In this document: positions 15,379-24,145 of the stretch, one piece after another
Layout: each line of letters starts with the position of its first letter
Numbering within the stretch: the stretch's first letter is position 1
Assembly (NCBI RefSeq): GCF_024655635.1
Contig: NZ_JANLGI010000021.1
Location: 1 to 57,118 of the forward strand
DNA length: 57,118 bases
Direction: 5' to 3'
Origin: Allobosea sp. 47.2.35
GTDB lineage: Bacteria > Pseudomonadota > Alphaproteobacteria > Rhizobiales > Beijerinckiaceae
Made by a program: the position numbers and the translations under genes
The notes under the pieces: model-generated
Databases searched by the model: none
Seen by the model: the letters and a program-made list of their open reading frames with translations, nothing else
What the model was told of the DNA's origin: nothing

Positions 15379-16671
15379 ATGCGGACACCGGATCGGCCGG
15401 GGGGCGAAGGTGGGCATTGGGACATGGCTGTTCGTCCGGCCGGACTCGGCGGCCGGATCGCCTCGTCCCTGATCCGCTTCCCGAACTACCGGCGACTGTG
15501 GATCTCGAATCTCTTCTTCTTCGCCGGGCTCTGGACGCAGACGCTGGTCCTGGGCTGGCTGGTCTTCGATATCACCCGCTCGGAATTCTCGGTCGCGCTG
15601 TTCACGGCGGCCCGCCTCACGCCCCTGATGCTCGGCCCGCTCAGCGGCGTGCTGTCCGACCGCTTCGACCGCCTCCGGCTGCTGCTGATCGCGGCGGGCT
15701 GGGCCTTCGCCACGATGGCGACCATCGCGACGCTCGTCTCGCTCGGGATGATCACCTATTGGGGGCTGGTCGTCGGCGGCTTCTGCATCGGCATGGCGCA
15801 ATCGCCGTCCCAGCCGGCGCGCTACGCGCTCGTCTCCGAACTCGTCGAACGCGACAGCCTCAGCAATGCCAACGCGCTCAATTCGATCGTCATGAACATG
15901 ACGCAGATCGTCGGCCCGGCGCTCGGCGGAGCGATGATCGCGGCCTTCGGTCCGGCGGTGGCGCTCTGGGTCTCAGCCTTCTGGTACCTGTTCTCGTTCC
16001 TCGCGCTCTGGCGCCTGCGCGGCGCCGGGCGGCCCAGCGTCCGCCATTCCGGAGAAACGCTGCTGGGCTCGCTCACGGGCGGCATGAAAGCGGTTTTCTC
16101 AAGCCGCCTCGCCAGCGCCGTGCTGCTGACCACCCTGATATCGAACATCCTGATCTGGCCTCTCCAGGCCGCCTTCATGCCGGTCTTCGCCAAGGTTCAT
16201 CTCGGTCTCGACGCCCAAGGGCTGGGTTGGCTCCTGACCTGCACCGGGATCGGCGGGCTGGCCGGATCGCTCGCGATCGCGGCACTCGGCGATTTCCGCT
16301 TCAAGGGCGGCATCTTCCTCCTGGGCACCGCGAGCTGCGGGCTGCTATGGGCCGCCTTCGCGCTCTCGACCTGGCCGCCCCTCTCCTTCGCGATCATCGC
16401 GGCCATGGGCGTCTGCGCGGCGCCCTTCGTGGTGATGCAGACCACGCTCCTGCTGATGATGACCGAGCCGCAGGTCCAGGGACGGGTGATGGGCTTGCAG
16501 GAACTCACCATCGGGGTCATGCCGCTGGCGACCGTTATCCTCGGGGCAGCAGCCGAACGCTTCGGTGTCGCGACCGTCGCGCTCTTCGACGGCCTCCTGC
16601 TCGCGGCGCTCGTCGCCCTCCTGGCGATGCGGGTGCCGGAACTGCTGCGCTATAGCGGCAGAGCGGCCTAA
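15379..16671 (+). CDS. MFS transporter (EntS/MFS_3-like exporter)
   Basis: A membrane protein of about 430 residues with roughly ten to twelve hydrophobic segments. SLIRFPNYRRLWISNLFFFAG followed by GPLSGVLSDRFDRLRLL shows the MFS loop 2-3 motif, and the overall pattern (QPARYALVSELVERDSLSNANALNS) matches MFS_3/EntS-like efflux carriers. ATG 15379 is chosen, but ATG 15424 is a reasonable alternative; both leave the first helix intact. Substrate is unknown. It stands alone between the molybdenum hydroxylase and the polysaccharide locus. Confidence 0.85.
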   Translation: MRTPDRPGGEGGHWDMAVRPAGLGGRIASSLIRFPNYRRLWISNLFFFAGLWTQTLVLGWLVFDITRSEFSVALFTAARLTPLMLGPLSGVLSDRFDRLRLLLIAAGWAFATMATIATLVSLGMITYWGLVVGGFCIGMAQSPSQPARYALVSELVERDSLSNANALNSIVMNMTQIVGPALGGAMIAAFGPAVALWVSAFWYLFSFLALWRLRGAGRPSVRHSGETLLGSLTGGMKAVFSSRLASAVLLTTLISNILIWPLQAAFMPVFAKVHLGLDAQGLGWLLTCTGIGGLAGSLAIAALGDFRFKGGIFLLGTASCGLLWAAFALSTWPPLSFAIIAAMGVCAAPFVVMQTTLLLMMTEPQVQGRVMGLQELTIGVMPLATVILGAAAERFGVATVALFDGLLLAALVALLAMRVPELLRYSGRAA

Positions 16672-16756
16672 GCGCTGCAGACCGCACCCCGGTTGCGGCG
16701 GCTGAAACACACCATATGGCGAACGCGTCCAATATTTACGCATCTCTCATCATTTA

Positions 16757-16768
16757 AACCTATAGGTT
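16757..16768. promoter_or_regulatory. 12-bp perfect palindrome upstream of the polysaccharide locus
   Basis: AACCTATAGGTT is a perfect palindrome in the AT-rich middle of the 246-base gap before the first polysaccharide gene (start 16918). A related, imperfect ACCTAAGGT sits at 20406-20414 before the chain-length gene of the same locus. It could be an operator shared by the locus. It could equally be part of a promoter, since CTATAGGTT resembles a -10 region. Confidence 0.35.
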
Positions 16769-16917
16769 GCATATCGCAGGATAACCTTCTTCGCCCGAGC
16801 CGATCCCCCTGCTCTTCCCAGGCACCGACGCCGGGCGCGACGAGGTAGACAGATGACTGGCCACCGAGCCCCCGCCTCGACCCCGCGCCGCGCCCTGGCC
16901 GTGAAAGTCGTGGCCTG

Positions 16918-18057
16918 ATGTCGCTGATCGAACCGGACATGCAAATCGAGGCACGGCCTGCGCAGCGAGGAGCGGTCAGGCCGGCCCGGCCTTCCGATAT
17001 TCCGGCGATCGCCCGGCTGTTCCTGAAGATATTCAGGAGCGCCGACAGGCCGGCCGGGACTGACCTTCAAAACTACCTGCGCACACTGCTGCTGGCCTCC
17101 CCGTCCTATAGCGAGACCTCGGGCACGCAGGTCTATGAACAGCGGGACGGACGGATCCGCAGCGCGCTCCTGGCCGTGCCGATGCGTTTCGTCGCCTGCG
17201 GCAACATCGTGCCCGGGCGGCTGCTCGGCGTCTTCATGACCGATGCCGACCGGGAGGCGGTGGGCGCGGCGCAGCTCATCCTGGCCCTGCGGCCGAGACG
17301 AGCCGATTTCGCCTTCTGCGACAGCGCCTCGCCGACGAGCTGCAACCATCTCCTCGCCATCGGCGGCAAGCCGATCACCTTGCAGAATCTTGAATGGGCT
17401 CGCAGCTTCCGGCCTCTCGGCGCCCTCGCCGGGCGTTTCAATACGCGCTTCCTGCGCGGCAGGTTTCCCAGCCTGCCGGTTCTCGCGCATCCGTTCGACA
17501 GCCTGCTGCGCCGGCTGCTACCGCAGCCGGACGCGCGGGAGCAAGGCGGGACGCGCATCGCCGAGATGCCGGTTTCCACCTTCCTCGTTCAGGCGCCGCG
17601 GCTGATCGCCCATTACGCTGTGCGGCCACTCTGGACGGAGGAGGAACTCTCCTGGCTGGTGTCGCTTGCCGCAGAGAACACGCGGCTCGGCGCCTTCACG
17701 ATCCGCTCCGTCCTCGACCGCAACCACGCGATCATCGGCTGCTTCGTCTATTTCGCGGCGCCGGGACGGACCGCGCATGTGCTGAACGTGCTGTCTCTGC
17801 CGGGGCAGGAGACGGCCGTGCTCGACGCGATGTTCCGCCATCTCGACGAGACCGGCCATGTCGAGGCGCGCGGCCGGGCGCAGCCCGCCCTGATGGCCGG
17901 GCTCTCGCTGCAGCGCTGGCTCGTCTTCCGGCACCGGGCCTTCACCGTCGCGCTGACGCGAATCCCCGAGATCAACGATGCGATCGCGCGCGGCGACATC
18001 TATCTCGGCGGCCTCGCCGGCGAGGACTGGAGCCGGCTCCTGACCGATTTCGATTGA
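16918..18057 (+). CDS. GNAT-like acyltransferase of the polysaccharide locus
   Basis: A 379-residue soluble protein. The N-terminal part (VRPARPSDIPAIARLFLKIF) has the start of a GNAT N-acetyltransferase fold, and the C-terminal half (FTIRSVLDRNHAIIGCFVYF...) could be a second degenerate GNAT unit, as in FemAB-like or double-GNAT proteins. It is 10 bases upstream of the GT2 gene and clearly belongs to the same unit. A likely role is acyl transfer to a sugar or lipid precursor in the cytosol; the substrate cannot be read from the sequence. Confidence 0.65.
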   Translation: MSLIEPDMQIEARPAQRGAVRPARPSDIPAIARLFLKIFRSADRPAGTDLQNYLRTLLLASPSYSETSGTQVYEQRDGRIRSALLAVPMRFVACGNIVPGRLLGVFMTDADREAVGAAQLILALRPRRADFAFCDSASPTSCNHLLAIGGKPITLQNLEWARSFRPLGALAGRFNTRFLRGRFPSLPVLAHPFDSLLRRLLPQPDAREQGGTRIAEMPVSTFLVQAPRLIAHYAVRPLWTEEELSWLVSLAAENTRLGAFTIRSVLDRNHAIIGCFVYFAAPGRTAHVLNVLSLPGQETAVLDAMFRHLDETGHVEARGRAQPALMAGLSLQRWLVFRHRAFTVALTRIPEINDAIARGDIYLGGLAGEDWSRLLTDFD

Positions 18058-18067
18058 GGCGGACACG

Positions 18068-19066
18068 ATGATGGTCTCGGTCATCCTCAAGGCGCTGAAC
18101 GAGGAAGCGCGGATCGGCGCCGCCATCGAGAGCGTCCAGGCCGCGCTCGAGGGCATCGGCGGCGAGATCATCGTCGCCGATGGCGGCTCACGCGACCGCA
18201 CGCTCGCCATCGCCGCGACCTATCCGATCCGGATCGTCCAGCTCGCGGCGACGATCGCTCCGAGCTGCGGGATCGGCCCCCAGCTCGGCTTCCAGTACAG
18301 CCGCGCGCCCTTCATCTGCCTGATGGACGGCGACATGCTGCTCGATCCCGGTTTCCTGCCCGAGGCGCTCGCCTTCCTCGCCAGCCATCCGCGTGCGGGC
18401 GGCGTGACTGGCCATGTCGAGGAGATGAACGACACGAGCCTCGAATATGTCCGGCGCGGACGCCGCGTCTCACCGGAAAACCGCACGGGCACGATCGACC
18501 GCATGAATGGCGGCGGCCTCTATCGGCGCGCGGCTATCGAGCAGGCCGGCTATCTCTCGGATCGCAACCTGCACGGCTACGAGGAATTCGATCTCGGCGT
18601 GCGCTTGCGGAGCCATGGCTGGACGCTGCATCGCCTCGACCGCCGCTTCGTCCGCCATTTCGGCCACGCGCTCAATGCCTACACGCTGCTCATGCGACGC
18701 TGGAAATCCGGCTACCTGCGCGGAATCGGGGAATTGCTGCGTGGGGCGCTCGGCCAGCCGCGCTGGCGCCAGCTCCTCCGGGAATTGCCGGAGCTGAGGC
18801 TCTGGACCGGCGTCTATGCCCTGCTCGCCGTAATGATCGTATTGCCCTTCGCGATGCCGCGCCCGCTGGCCGGGCTCGCGGTCGATGCCGCCCTGATCGC
18901 CGGTATCGTGGGCGCGATGAGCCTGCGGCAGCGCAGCCTGTCGCTCGGACTCTATGCGGTCGTCGCCTGGTTCTTCCACGCAGCCGCCCTGCCCCTCGGC
19001 TTCCTTCAGGCGCGCAGGGCTCCGGACGCGTGGATCGAGAGCCGGATCGTCAAGGACGCGCCGTAG
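18068..19066 (+). CDS. Glycosyltransferase family 2 with C-terminal membrane segments
   Basis: A 332-residue GT-A fold enzyme. It begins VSVILKALNEEARI, the typical GT2 nucleotide-binding strand, and has VADGGSRDRT and the metal-binding motif LMDGDMLLD (DxD) near residue 92. An acceptor-site ED-like region lies in HGYEEFDLGVRLR. Two or three hydrophobic segments near the C-terminus (residues 245-320) anchor it to the membrane. It would add a sugar from a nucleotide donor to a lipid-linked repeat unit. Its stop codon is 3 bases from that of the convergent flippase gene. Confidence 0.87.
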   Translation: MMVSVILKALNEEARIGAAIESVQAALEGIGGEIIVADGGSRDRTLAIAATYPIRIVQLAATIAPSCGIGPQLGFQYSRAPFICLMDGDMLLDPGFLPEALAFLASHPRAGGVTGHVEEMNDTSLEYVRRGRRVSPENRTGTIDRMNGGGLYRRAAIEQAGYLSDRNLHGYEEFDLGVRLRSHGWTLHRLDRRFVRHFGHALNAYTLLMRRWKSGYLRGIGELLRGALGQPRWRQLLRELPELRLWTGVYALLAVMIVLPFAMPRPLAGLAVDAALIAGIVGAMSLRQRSLSLGLYAVVAWFFHAAALPLGFLQARRAPDAWIESRIVKDAP

Positions 19067-19069
19067 CGT

Positions 19070-20359
19070 TCAGCCTGCCCCGGTTGCCTGCCTGGCACTG
19101 TGCCGCGCGAGCCGAAGCAGCACGAGCCAGGCGATGATGACGATCGCGCCGTCGATCAGATAGAGCGCGATGAAGGTACCGACCGGGGCGGCGAGCCAGG
19201 TCGCGACCGCGATGAGGACGCTGCCCAGCAGATTGGCGCCATTCAGGATCCAGGCCCGCGCATCCTGCCGCCCGGAGGCGCCGAGCAGGTCGATCGCGGC
19301 GGCCCAGGCGCCGACGAGAACGACAGTGCCCGACAGGCAGCGCACGAAAAACGACAGCTCCTGATATTGCCGACCGAACAGTGCCGGAAGCGCCGGTGCG
19401 AGCAGGAAGAGCGCAAGGCCAGTGACGGCGCCGAGCGCCAATGCCGCGACGAGTGCCCGCCTCGCCAAGGGCAATGCGCGATGCAGGCCATCGCGGCTCT
19501 CACGCGCCAGACGCGGATAGAGCAGCCGGTTCAGGGCATCGATGACGAGATAGCCGGAATCCACAATCCGGCGGGCGATGCCATAGCTGCCGACGGTCGC
19601 AAGCGGGGCGAACAGGCCGATCACCAGCAGGTCGACATTCGCGCGGACCGCCCGGATCACGAATTGCGAGCTAAACAGGATGCCGGGCTTCAGCTCCTCG
19701 CGCAGCATCACGAAGCGCGGCCGGCCGAGTGGGCTGAGCCAGGCGGCGCCGATCGCAGCGTAGAGAAGGTTCCCCGCGCATTGCCAGAGCGCCCATTCGG
19801 CCAGGGTCTCGACCCGGAAGACCAGGCAGGCGAGCGCTGCGGCCGCCATGCGTGCCAGGGCGAAGCCGATGACGGCACGGTTGGCGTCGTGAAACCGGCC
19901 GAGGCCGAGGAAGACGGTCTCGACGAGCAGGATCACCCTGACCACGACGACATTGCCGAACAACAGCAGCGCCAGGGTGACGGCACCGACGGAGGGGCCG
20001 GAACCGATCCGCAGCCAGGCCGACAGGCCGGCGACGCCAACGATGACGAGAGCTGCTCCGGTGGCAGCGATCAGCAGGAGGTTGTGGCCGAGCAAGCCGG
20101 CATAGCGACAGGGCTCGCGCGAGACCCCGCGCAGCAGGCAGTCGGAGGCACCGAGGCCGCAAAGCTGCACCGCAATGGCGGTTACGGCCGAGACCTGCAC
20201 GAAAAGACCGAACTCGCTCGGCCCGAGGGCGCGCGCCAAGATGGCGAAGGTCACGAGTTGCGAGAGCGCCCCCAGCGCCAGCGAACCGCTCGACAGCAGA
20301 TAGCTGACGAGGGCCGGAAGAGCGCGCCGCAATCTCCCGCTTCGAGCCAATCCCGGCAT
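19070..20359 (-). CDS. Wzx-like oligosaccharide flippase
   Basis: A 429-residue polytopic protein with about twelve hydrophobic segments. The N-terminus (SYLLSSGSLALGALSQLVTFAILARALGPSEFGLF) is characteristic of the polysaccharide-transport (PST)/Wzx branch of the MOP superfamily. It would flip an undecaprenyl-linked repeat unit across the inner membrane. It is transcribed opposite to the rest of the locus and diverges from the chain-length gene at 20597, so both share the control region 20360-20596. Substrate is inferred from context. Confidence 0.87.
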   Translation of the reverse strand: MPGLARSGRLRRALPALVSYLLSSGSLALGALSQLVTFAILARALGPSEFGLFVQVSAVTAIAVQLCGLGASDCLLRGVSREPCRYAGLLGHNLLLIAATGAALVIVGVAGLSAWLRIGSGPSVGAVTLALLLFGNVVVVRVILLVETVFLGLGRFHDANRAVIGFALARMAAAALACLVFRVETLAEWALWQCAGNLLYAAIGAAWLSPLGRPRFVMLREELKPGILFSSQFVIRAVRANVDLLVIGLFAPLATVGSYGIARRIVDSGYLVIDALNRLLYPRLARESRDGLHRALPLARRALVAALALGAVTGLALFLLAPALPALFGRQYQELSFFVRCLSGTVVLVGAWAAAIDLLGASGRQDARAWILNGANLLGSVLIAVATWLAAPVGTFIALYLIDGAIVIIAWLVLLRLARHSARQATGAG

Positions 20360-20596
20360 CCTCTGCGCACCCGCAAGTTAAGGTTAACGTTTAATTGAAA
20401 ACCCTACCTAAGGTTGTATTTTTCTACCACAGAAGGATTAATTCAATCTGAAGATGACATTTTGCGAGTAACGCCAGCCCGGGTGACAGATGCTCAAGAT
20501 TGCCGCCGCCAGCCATTATCACGCCTCCGGCGCGCCGCCCGGGCCGACGCCGGCCAGGCACGAAGCCACCCCCCACGCTCACTGACGCAGATCGCC
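20360..20596. promoter_or_regulatory. Divergent control region between flippase and chain-length genes
   Basis: The first 110 bases are AT-rich compared with the flanks and must hold two opposing promoters. They include AAGTTAAGGTTAACG at 20375-20389 and ACCTAAGGT at 20406-20414, the latter like the palindrome at 16757-16768. No clear -35/-10 pair can be fixed by eye. Confidence 0.4.
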
Positions 20597-22021
20597 ATGT
20601 ACGTCACCACCGAAACCGGCCCGATACCGGGCGGGAACGATGCCCCTTACCGACATGTCGTCGGCAGGGCTCTCCCGCCGGCCCATGCGATCAGCCCCAC
20701 ACGGGTGCTGGGATGGCTCATGGGTGGCTGGCCGTGGCTGATCGTGGCGGCTCTCGGCGGCGCCGTCGCGGCCGTTGCTGCCGGCCAGCTCGTCACGCCG
20801 CGTTTCACCGCGACGACGGAGCTGACGATCGCGCCGTCCAATCTGCTGATCACCCCGAACGATCTCTACGTGACCAATATCCAGAGCGACAGCCAGATCC
20901 TCGACGTCGAGAGCAAGATGCGGATGATCTCGTCCGGCAACGTGCTGCGGCGGGTCGTCGAGGCGCTCGATCTCGGGACCGATCCCGAATTCGCGCCCAG
21001 CCCGTGGCTCCCGGACTTCCTGCGGTCGGCCGAGCAGCCCGCCGATGCGGCCGGCATCGCCCGCATCATCGCCCGGCGCGTCACGGTGACCCGGCAGGAG
21101 CGCTCCTATGTCGTCTCCGTCTCGGCCTGGGCGAGCGATGCCGCGCTGTCGTCCCGGCTTGCCAACGCCATCGCCGAAACCTTCCGCGCCGAGATTGTGC
21201 GGGCCGATGCCGAGCGCGTGGCGCGGGCGTCGCAAGGGCTCTCCTCGCGGCTTGGCGAGATCAGGGCGGCCGCGACCGAGGCTGAAGACCGGGTCGAAAC
21301 CTTCCGCCGGACCCACGGCCTGCAGCAGGGCCTCTCGAAGCAGCCGCTGAGCTCGGAAGCACTGGAGCGGATGAGCGCCAAGCTGACCGACGCCAAGGCG
21401 CGGCTGGCCGAGGCGGAGGCTCGCCATAGCGAAGTCTCGCGCTCGGTCTCGGTGCAAGGCGTGCAGGGCGGCGCCGTGCAGTCGCAGACGCTCGCCGGGT
21501 TGCTCGCCGACGAGGCGGGCCTGCGCCGGCAGGTCGCAGTGCTCTCCAAGACGCTCGGCCCGCGCCACCCCTCCCTGACGAACGTGCTCGCCGAGGCCGA
21601 TGCGCTGGCCAAGGCGATCAAGTCCGAGACCGAGCGCCTGCGCCGCGCCGCCCGCATCGAGCTCGATCAGGCGAGGCGCGCGCTCGATACGCTGACCGGC
21701 GAGACGAAGGCCCTGCGCGGCAGCGTCTCAGTCGACGACCAGGCGCTGGTCAAGCTGCGCGAGCTCGAGCGTGAGGCCAGTGCCAGGACGGCACTTTACC
21801 AGACCTTCCTGACGCGGGCCGGCGAGATCGCGCAGCGCCAGCAGATCGACGCCACGGATGTGCGCGTGATCACGCCAGCCACCGCTCCCTCGCGACCCAA
21901 CTGGCCACCCCGCCCGCTCGTCGCGGCCGCGGCCGGCCTGATGCTCGGCCTGCTGCTCGCGGCGAGCCTGCTCACGGGGCTCGGCTATCTCCGCGCCACC
22001 CGCAGGAGTGCGACGCCATGA
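20597..22021 (+). CDS. Wzz/GumC-type polysaccharide chain-length protein
   Basis: From ATG 20597 a 474-residue protein: a cytoplasmic N-terminus, a first membrane helix at about 48-68, the Wzz domain (FTATTELTIAPSNLLITPN), a long coiled-coil region (residues 200-400, e.g. LTDAKARLAEAEARHSEVSR) and a second helix with a PxxP-like PSRPNWPPRP segment just before it. Unlike many GumC/ExoP proteins it has no C-terminal tyrosine kinase domain. It would control polymer length with the polymerase encoded next. It overlaps that gene by 4 bases. An in-frame TTG at 20414 is possible but less likely. Confidence 0.85.
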   Translation: MYVTTETGPIPGGNDAPYRHVVGRALPPAHAISPTRVLGWLMGGWPWLIVAALGGAVAAVAAGQLVTPRFTATTELTIAPSNLLITPNDLYVTNIQSDSQILDVESKMRMISSGNVLRRVVEALDLGTDPEFAPSPWLPDFLRSAEQPADAAGIARIIARRVTVTRQERSYVVSVSAWASDAALSSRLANAIAETFRAEIVRADAERVARASQGLSSRLGEIRAAATEAEDRVETFRRTHGLQQGLSKQPLSSEALERMSAKLTDAKARLAEAEARHSEVSRSVSVQGVQGGAVQSQTLAGLLADEAGLRRQVAVLSKTLGPRHPSLTNVLAEADALAKAIKSETERLRRAARIELDQARRALDTLTGETKALRGSVSVDDQALVKLRELEREASARTALYQTFLTRAGEIAQRQQIDATDVRVITPATAPSRPNWPPRPLVAAAAGLMLGLLLAASLLTGLGYLRATRRSATP

Positions 22022-23337
22022 TGGATCATACGCAACCGCGCGCCACCGCCGGCATCGCGGCGCCGACGCTCTTCATGGCGACGCTTCTGTTCTACCTGGT
22101 CACGCTGACGCCGTTCATCGACCTTTCGGCTACAGCCACCGGCGATGCGGCCACGGCCAAGTCGAACACGCTCAACCAGATCGTCTATCTCGGCCTGACG
22201 GCGGCGCTGTGGCTGACCGTGCTGCGATCGAGCGCGCGCCATCTCGTCGCCCGGCCGCGCGGCATCCTGATCGTGATGCTGATCTGGTTCGCATTCGTCT
22301 CGGCCGTCTCGACACAGCCCGACCTCGCGCTGAAGCGCGTCTTCCTGGCGATGCTGACGATCGTGAACGGCAGCATCCTGCTTCTGCTGCCGCGCTCCGA
22401 GCGCCAGTTCGCGGGCATCCTCACGCTCTGCTGCCTCGGCGCGCTCGCACTCGCCTATCTCGGCGTGGCGCTGATGCCTCGTGTCGCGATCCATCAGGCC
22501 AGCGAAATCCGCGAGCCGATGAATGCCGGCCTCTGGCGCGGCCATTTCGCCCACAAGAACGTCGCCGCCGCGGCGATGGTGGTGATCAGCTTCGTCGGGC
22601 TTTATCTCTTCGGCACCAGCCGGCGCATCGTCGGCGGCGTCATGGTCGTGCTGGCGGCCGCGTTCCTCGCGAAAACCGGGGGCAAGTCCGCGATCGCGGC
22701 CCTGCCGGGCATCCTCGCCCTCGCCTGGGCCTTCGAACGCTGGCGCGCCTTGCGTATCCCGATGGTCCTGCTCGGGATCGCAGCCTTCAACATCCTGACG
22801 ATCGGCTGCGCGATGTCCCCGACCATGCGCGACCTCGTTGCCCAGCTCGGCATCGACCCGACTTTCACCAATCGTATCGACATCTGGAGGATCGGCGCCA
22901 CCGCCGTGCTCGACAAGCCGCTGACCGGCCACGGCTTCCAGCTGTTCTGGCAGACAGACGCGATGGTCCACAAGGGCGGCGCGGCGGCCGGCTGGGCCTT
23001 TGCCGCCTTCAACGGCCACAACGCCTATCTCGACATGGCGATCACCACGGGTATCCCCGGGCTCGTCCTGACGCTCGTCCTCCTCGTCTGGCTGCCGCTG
23101 CGTGCCATCGACCGGGCGGAGGTGACGACCAACGACCCCGCCCTCACCCGGCTCTTCGTGCGGATCTGGCTCTACGGAATCCTCGCGGCCTGCGTCGAGA
23201 GCCTGTTCTTCCAGTCGGGCAGCCTGATCTGGTTCATGCTGGTCGTCGCGACCTTCGGCCTGCACCTCCAGGCCAGCGCGCATGAGATCCGCGAACCGGC
23301 TCGCCATCCCCCCAGCGTGGAGCCGGCCCATGCCTGA
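22018..23337 (+). CDS. O-antigen ligase/polymerase-like membrane protein (Wzy type)
   Basis: A 439-residue protein with about ten to twelve hydrophobic segments and a large periplasmic loop. The Wzy_C/WaaL signature region appears as GHFAHKNVAAAAMVV and GHGFQLFW...FNGHNAYLDMAITTGIPG, with the conserved histidine in GHNAYLD. In a locus with a flippase and a chain-length protein it most likely polymerises repeat units in the periplasm. Its ATG overlaps the stop of the chain-length gene, and its own end overlaps the deacetylase start by 8 bases. Confidence 0.87.
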   Translation: MMDHTQPRATAGIAAPTLFMATLLFYLVTLTPFIDLSATATGDAATAKSNTLNQIVYLGLTAALWLTVLRSSARHLVARPRGILIVMLIWFAFVSAVSTQPDLALKRVFLAMLTIVNGSILLLLPRSERQFAGILTLCCLGALALAYLGVALMPRVAIHQASEIREPMNAGLWRGHFAHKNVAAAAMVVISFVGLYLFGTSRRIVGGVMVVLAAAFLAKTGGKSAIAALPGILALAWAFERWRALRIPMVLLGIAAFNILTIGCAMSPTMRDLVAQLGIDPTFTNRIDIWRIGATAVLDKPLTGHGFQLFWQTDAMVHKGGAAAGWAFAAFNGHNAYLDMAITTGIPGLVLTLVLLVWLPLRAIDRAEVTTNDPALTRLFVRIWLYGILAACVESLFFQSGSLIWFMLVVATFGLHLQASAHEIREPARHPPSVEPAHA

Positions 23338-24145
23338 CCCGGCCTCCGCCGCAGACACGCCGGAGTACCCGGCCCGTCTGCCCGCTTCGATCGATCGCTT
23401 CGCCGGGCGCCTGGAAAACCGGCTGATCCGGGCCATGCCCCGGCTGGTCATGCCGGTCCCGACACAAGAGCCGATCGTGTCCTTCACCTTCGACGACGTG
23501 CCTGCTTCCGCCCTCGACGTCGGAGCGGCGATCCTTGAAGCGAACGGCGTCCGCGGCACGTTCTACATTTCCGGGGGCCTGGAAGGGCGGATCGAACCCG
23601 GCCGCAGCCTGATCGACCGGGCCGGCTGCCGGGAGCTCGCGGCACGCGGCCACGAACTCGGCTGCCACAGCTTTTCCCATCACGACCTGCGCCATGTCGA
23701 CGGTGACGCCCTGTCCGCCGACCTCGCCCGCAACGCGGCCTATCTCGACGCCGTCGACCCACGAACCGCGCGCCGAAACTTCGCCTATCCCTACAATAGC
23801 GGATCCTTTAGCAAGCGTGCCCTGCTCGACCGCAGGTTCCGCAGCTGCCGGGCCGGCGGCGAGGGGATCAATCGCGGCCCGACGGACCCGGCCTTCCTGC
23901 GGGCCATCGAGATCCGGCAACCGCAGCAGCATGTACTCGGCCTGCCGCGCTGGATCGATGCGCTGGTCGCTGATCCCGGCTGGCTGATCTTCTTCACGCA
24001 TGACGTCTCGCCGCAGCCGACGCCCTATGGCTGCACGCCGCCCAGCTTCCACCTGCTCGTCGGCTACGCGGTCGCGCGCGGCTGCCGGGTGCTGACGGTC
24101 GATGCCGCACTCGACCACATGGGTCTGAGAGGGGCGGAGCGATGA
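23330..24145 (+). CDS. NodB-type polysaccharide deacetylase
   Basis: ATG 23330 follows GTGGAG and overlaps the polymerase end. The 271-residue protein carries the NodB motifs: FTFDDVP with Asp55/Asp56, HSFSHHD with metal ligands His113 and His117, and RRNFAYPYN. It has no signal peptide, so it probably acts on a cytosolic lipid-linked or nucleotide-linked sugar. It would remove an N- or O-acyl group. Its stop overlaps the next glycosyltransferase start by 4 bases (ATGA). Confidence 0.88.
   Translation: MPDPASAADTPEYPARLPASIDRFAGRLENRLIRAMPRLVMPVPTQEPIVSFTFDDVPASALDVGAAILEANGVRGTFYISGGLEGRIEPGRSLIDRAGCRELAARGHELGCHSFSHHDLRHVDGDALSADLARNAAYLDAVDPRTARRNFAYPYNSGSFSKRALLDRRFRSCRAGGEGINRGPTDPAFLRAIEIRQPQQHVLGLPRWIDALVADPGWLIFFTHDVSPQPTPYGCTPPSFHLLVGYAVARGCRVLTVDAALDHMGLRGAER

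Noticed and set aside
16750..17490. 246-codon minus-strand frame
   Set aside because: Overlaps the acyltransferase gene antisense and shows no domain or ribosome site.
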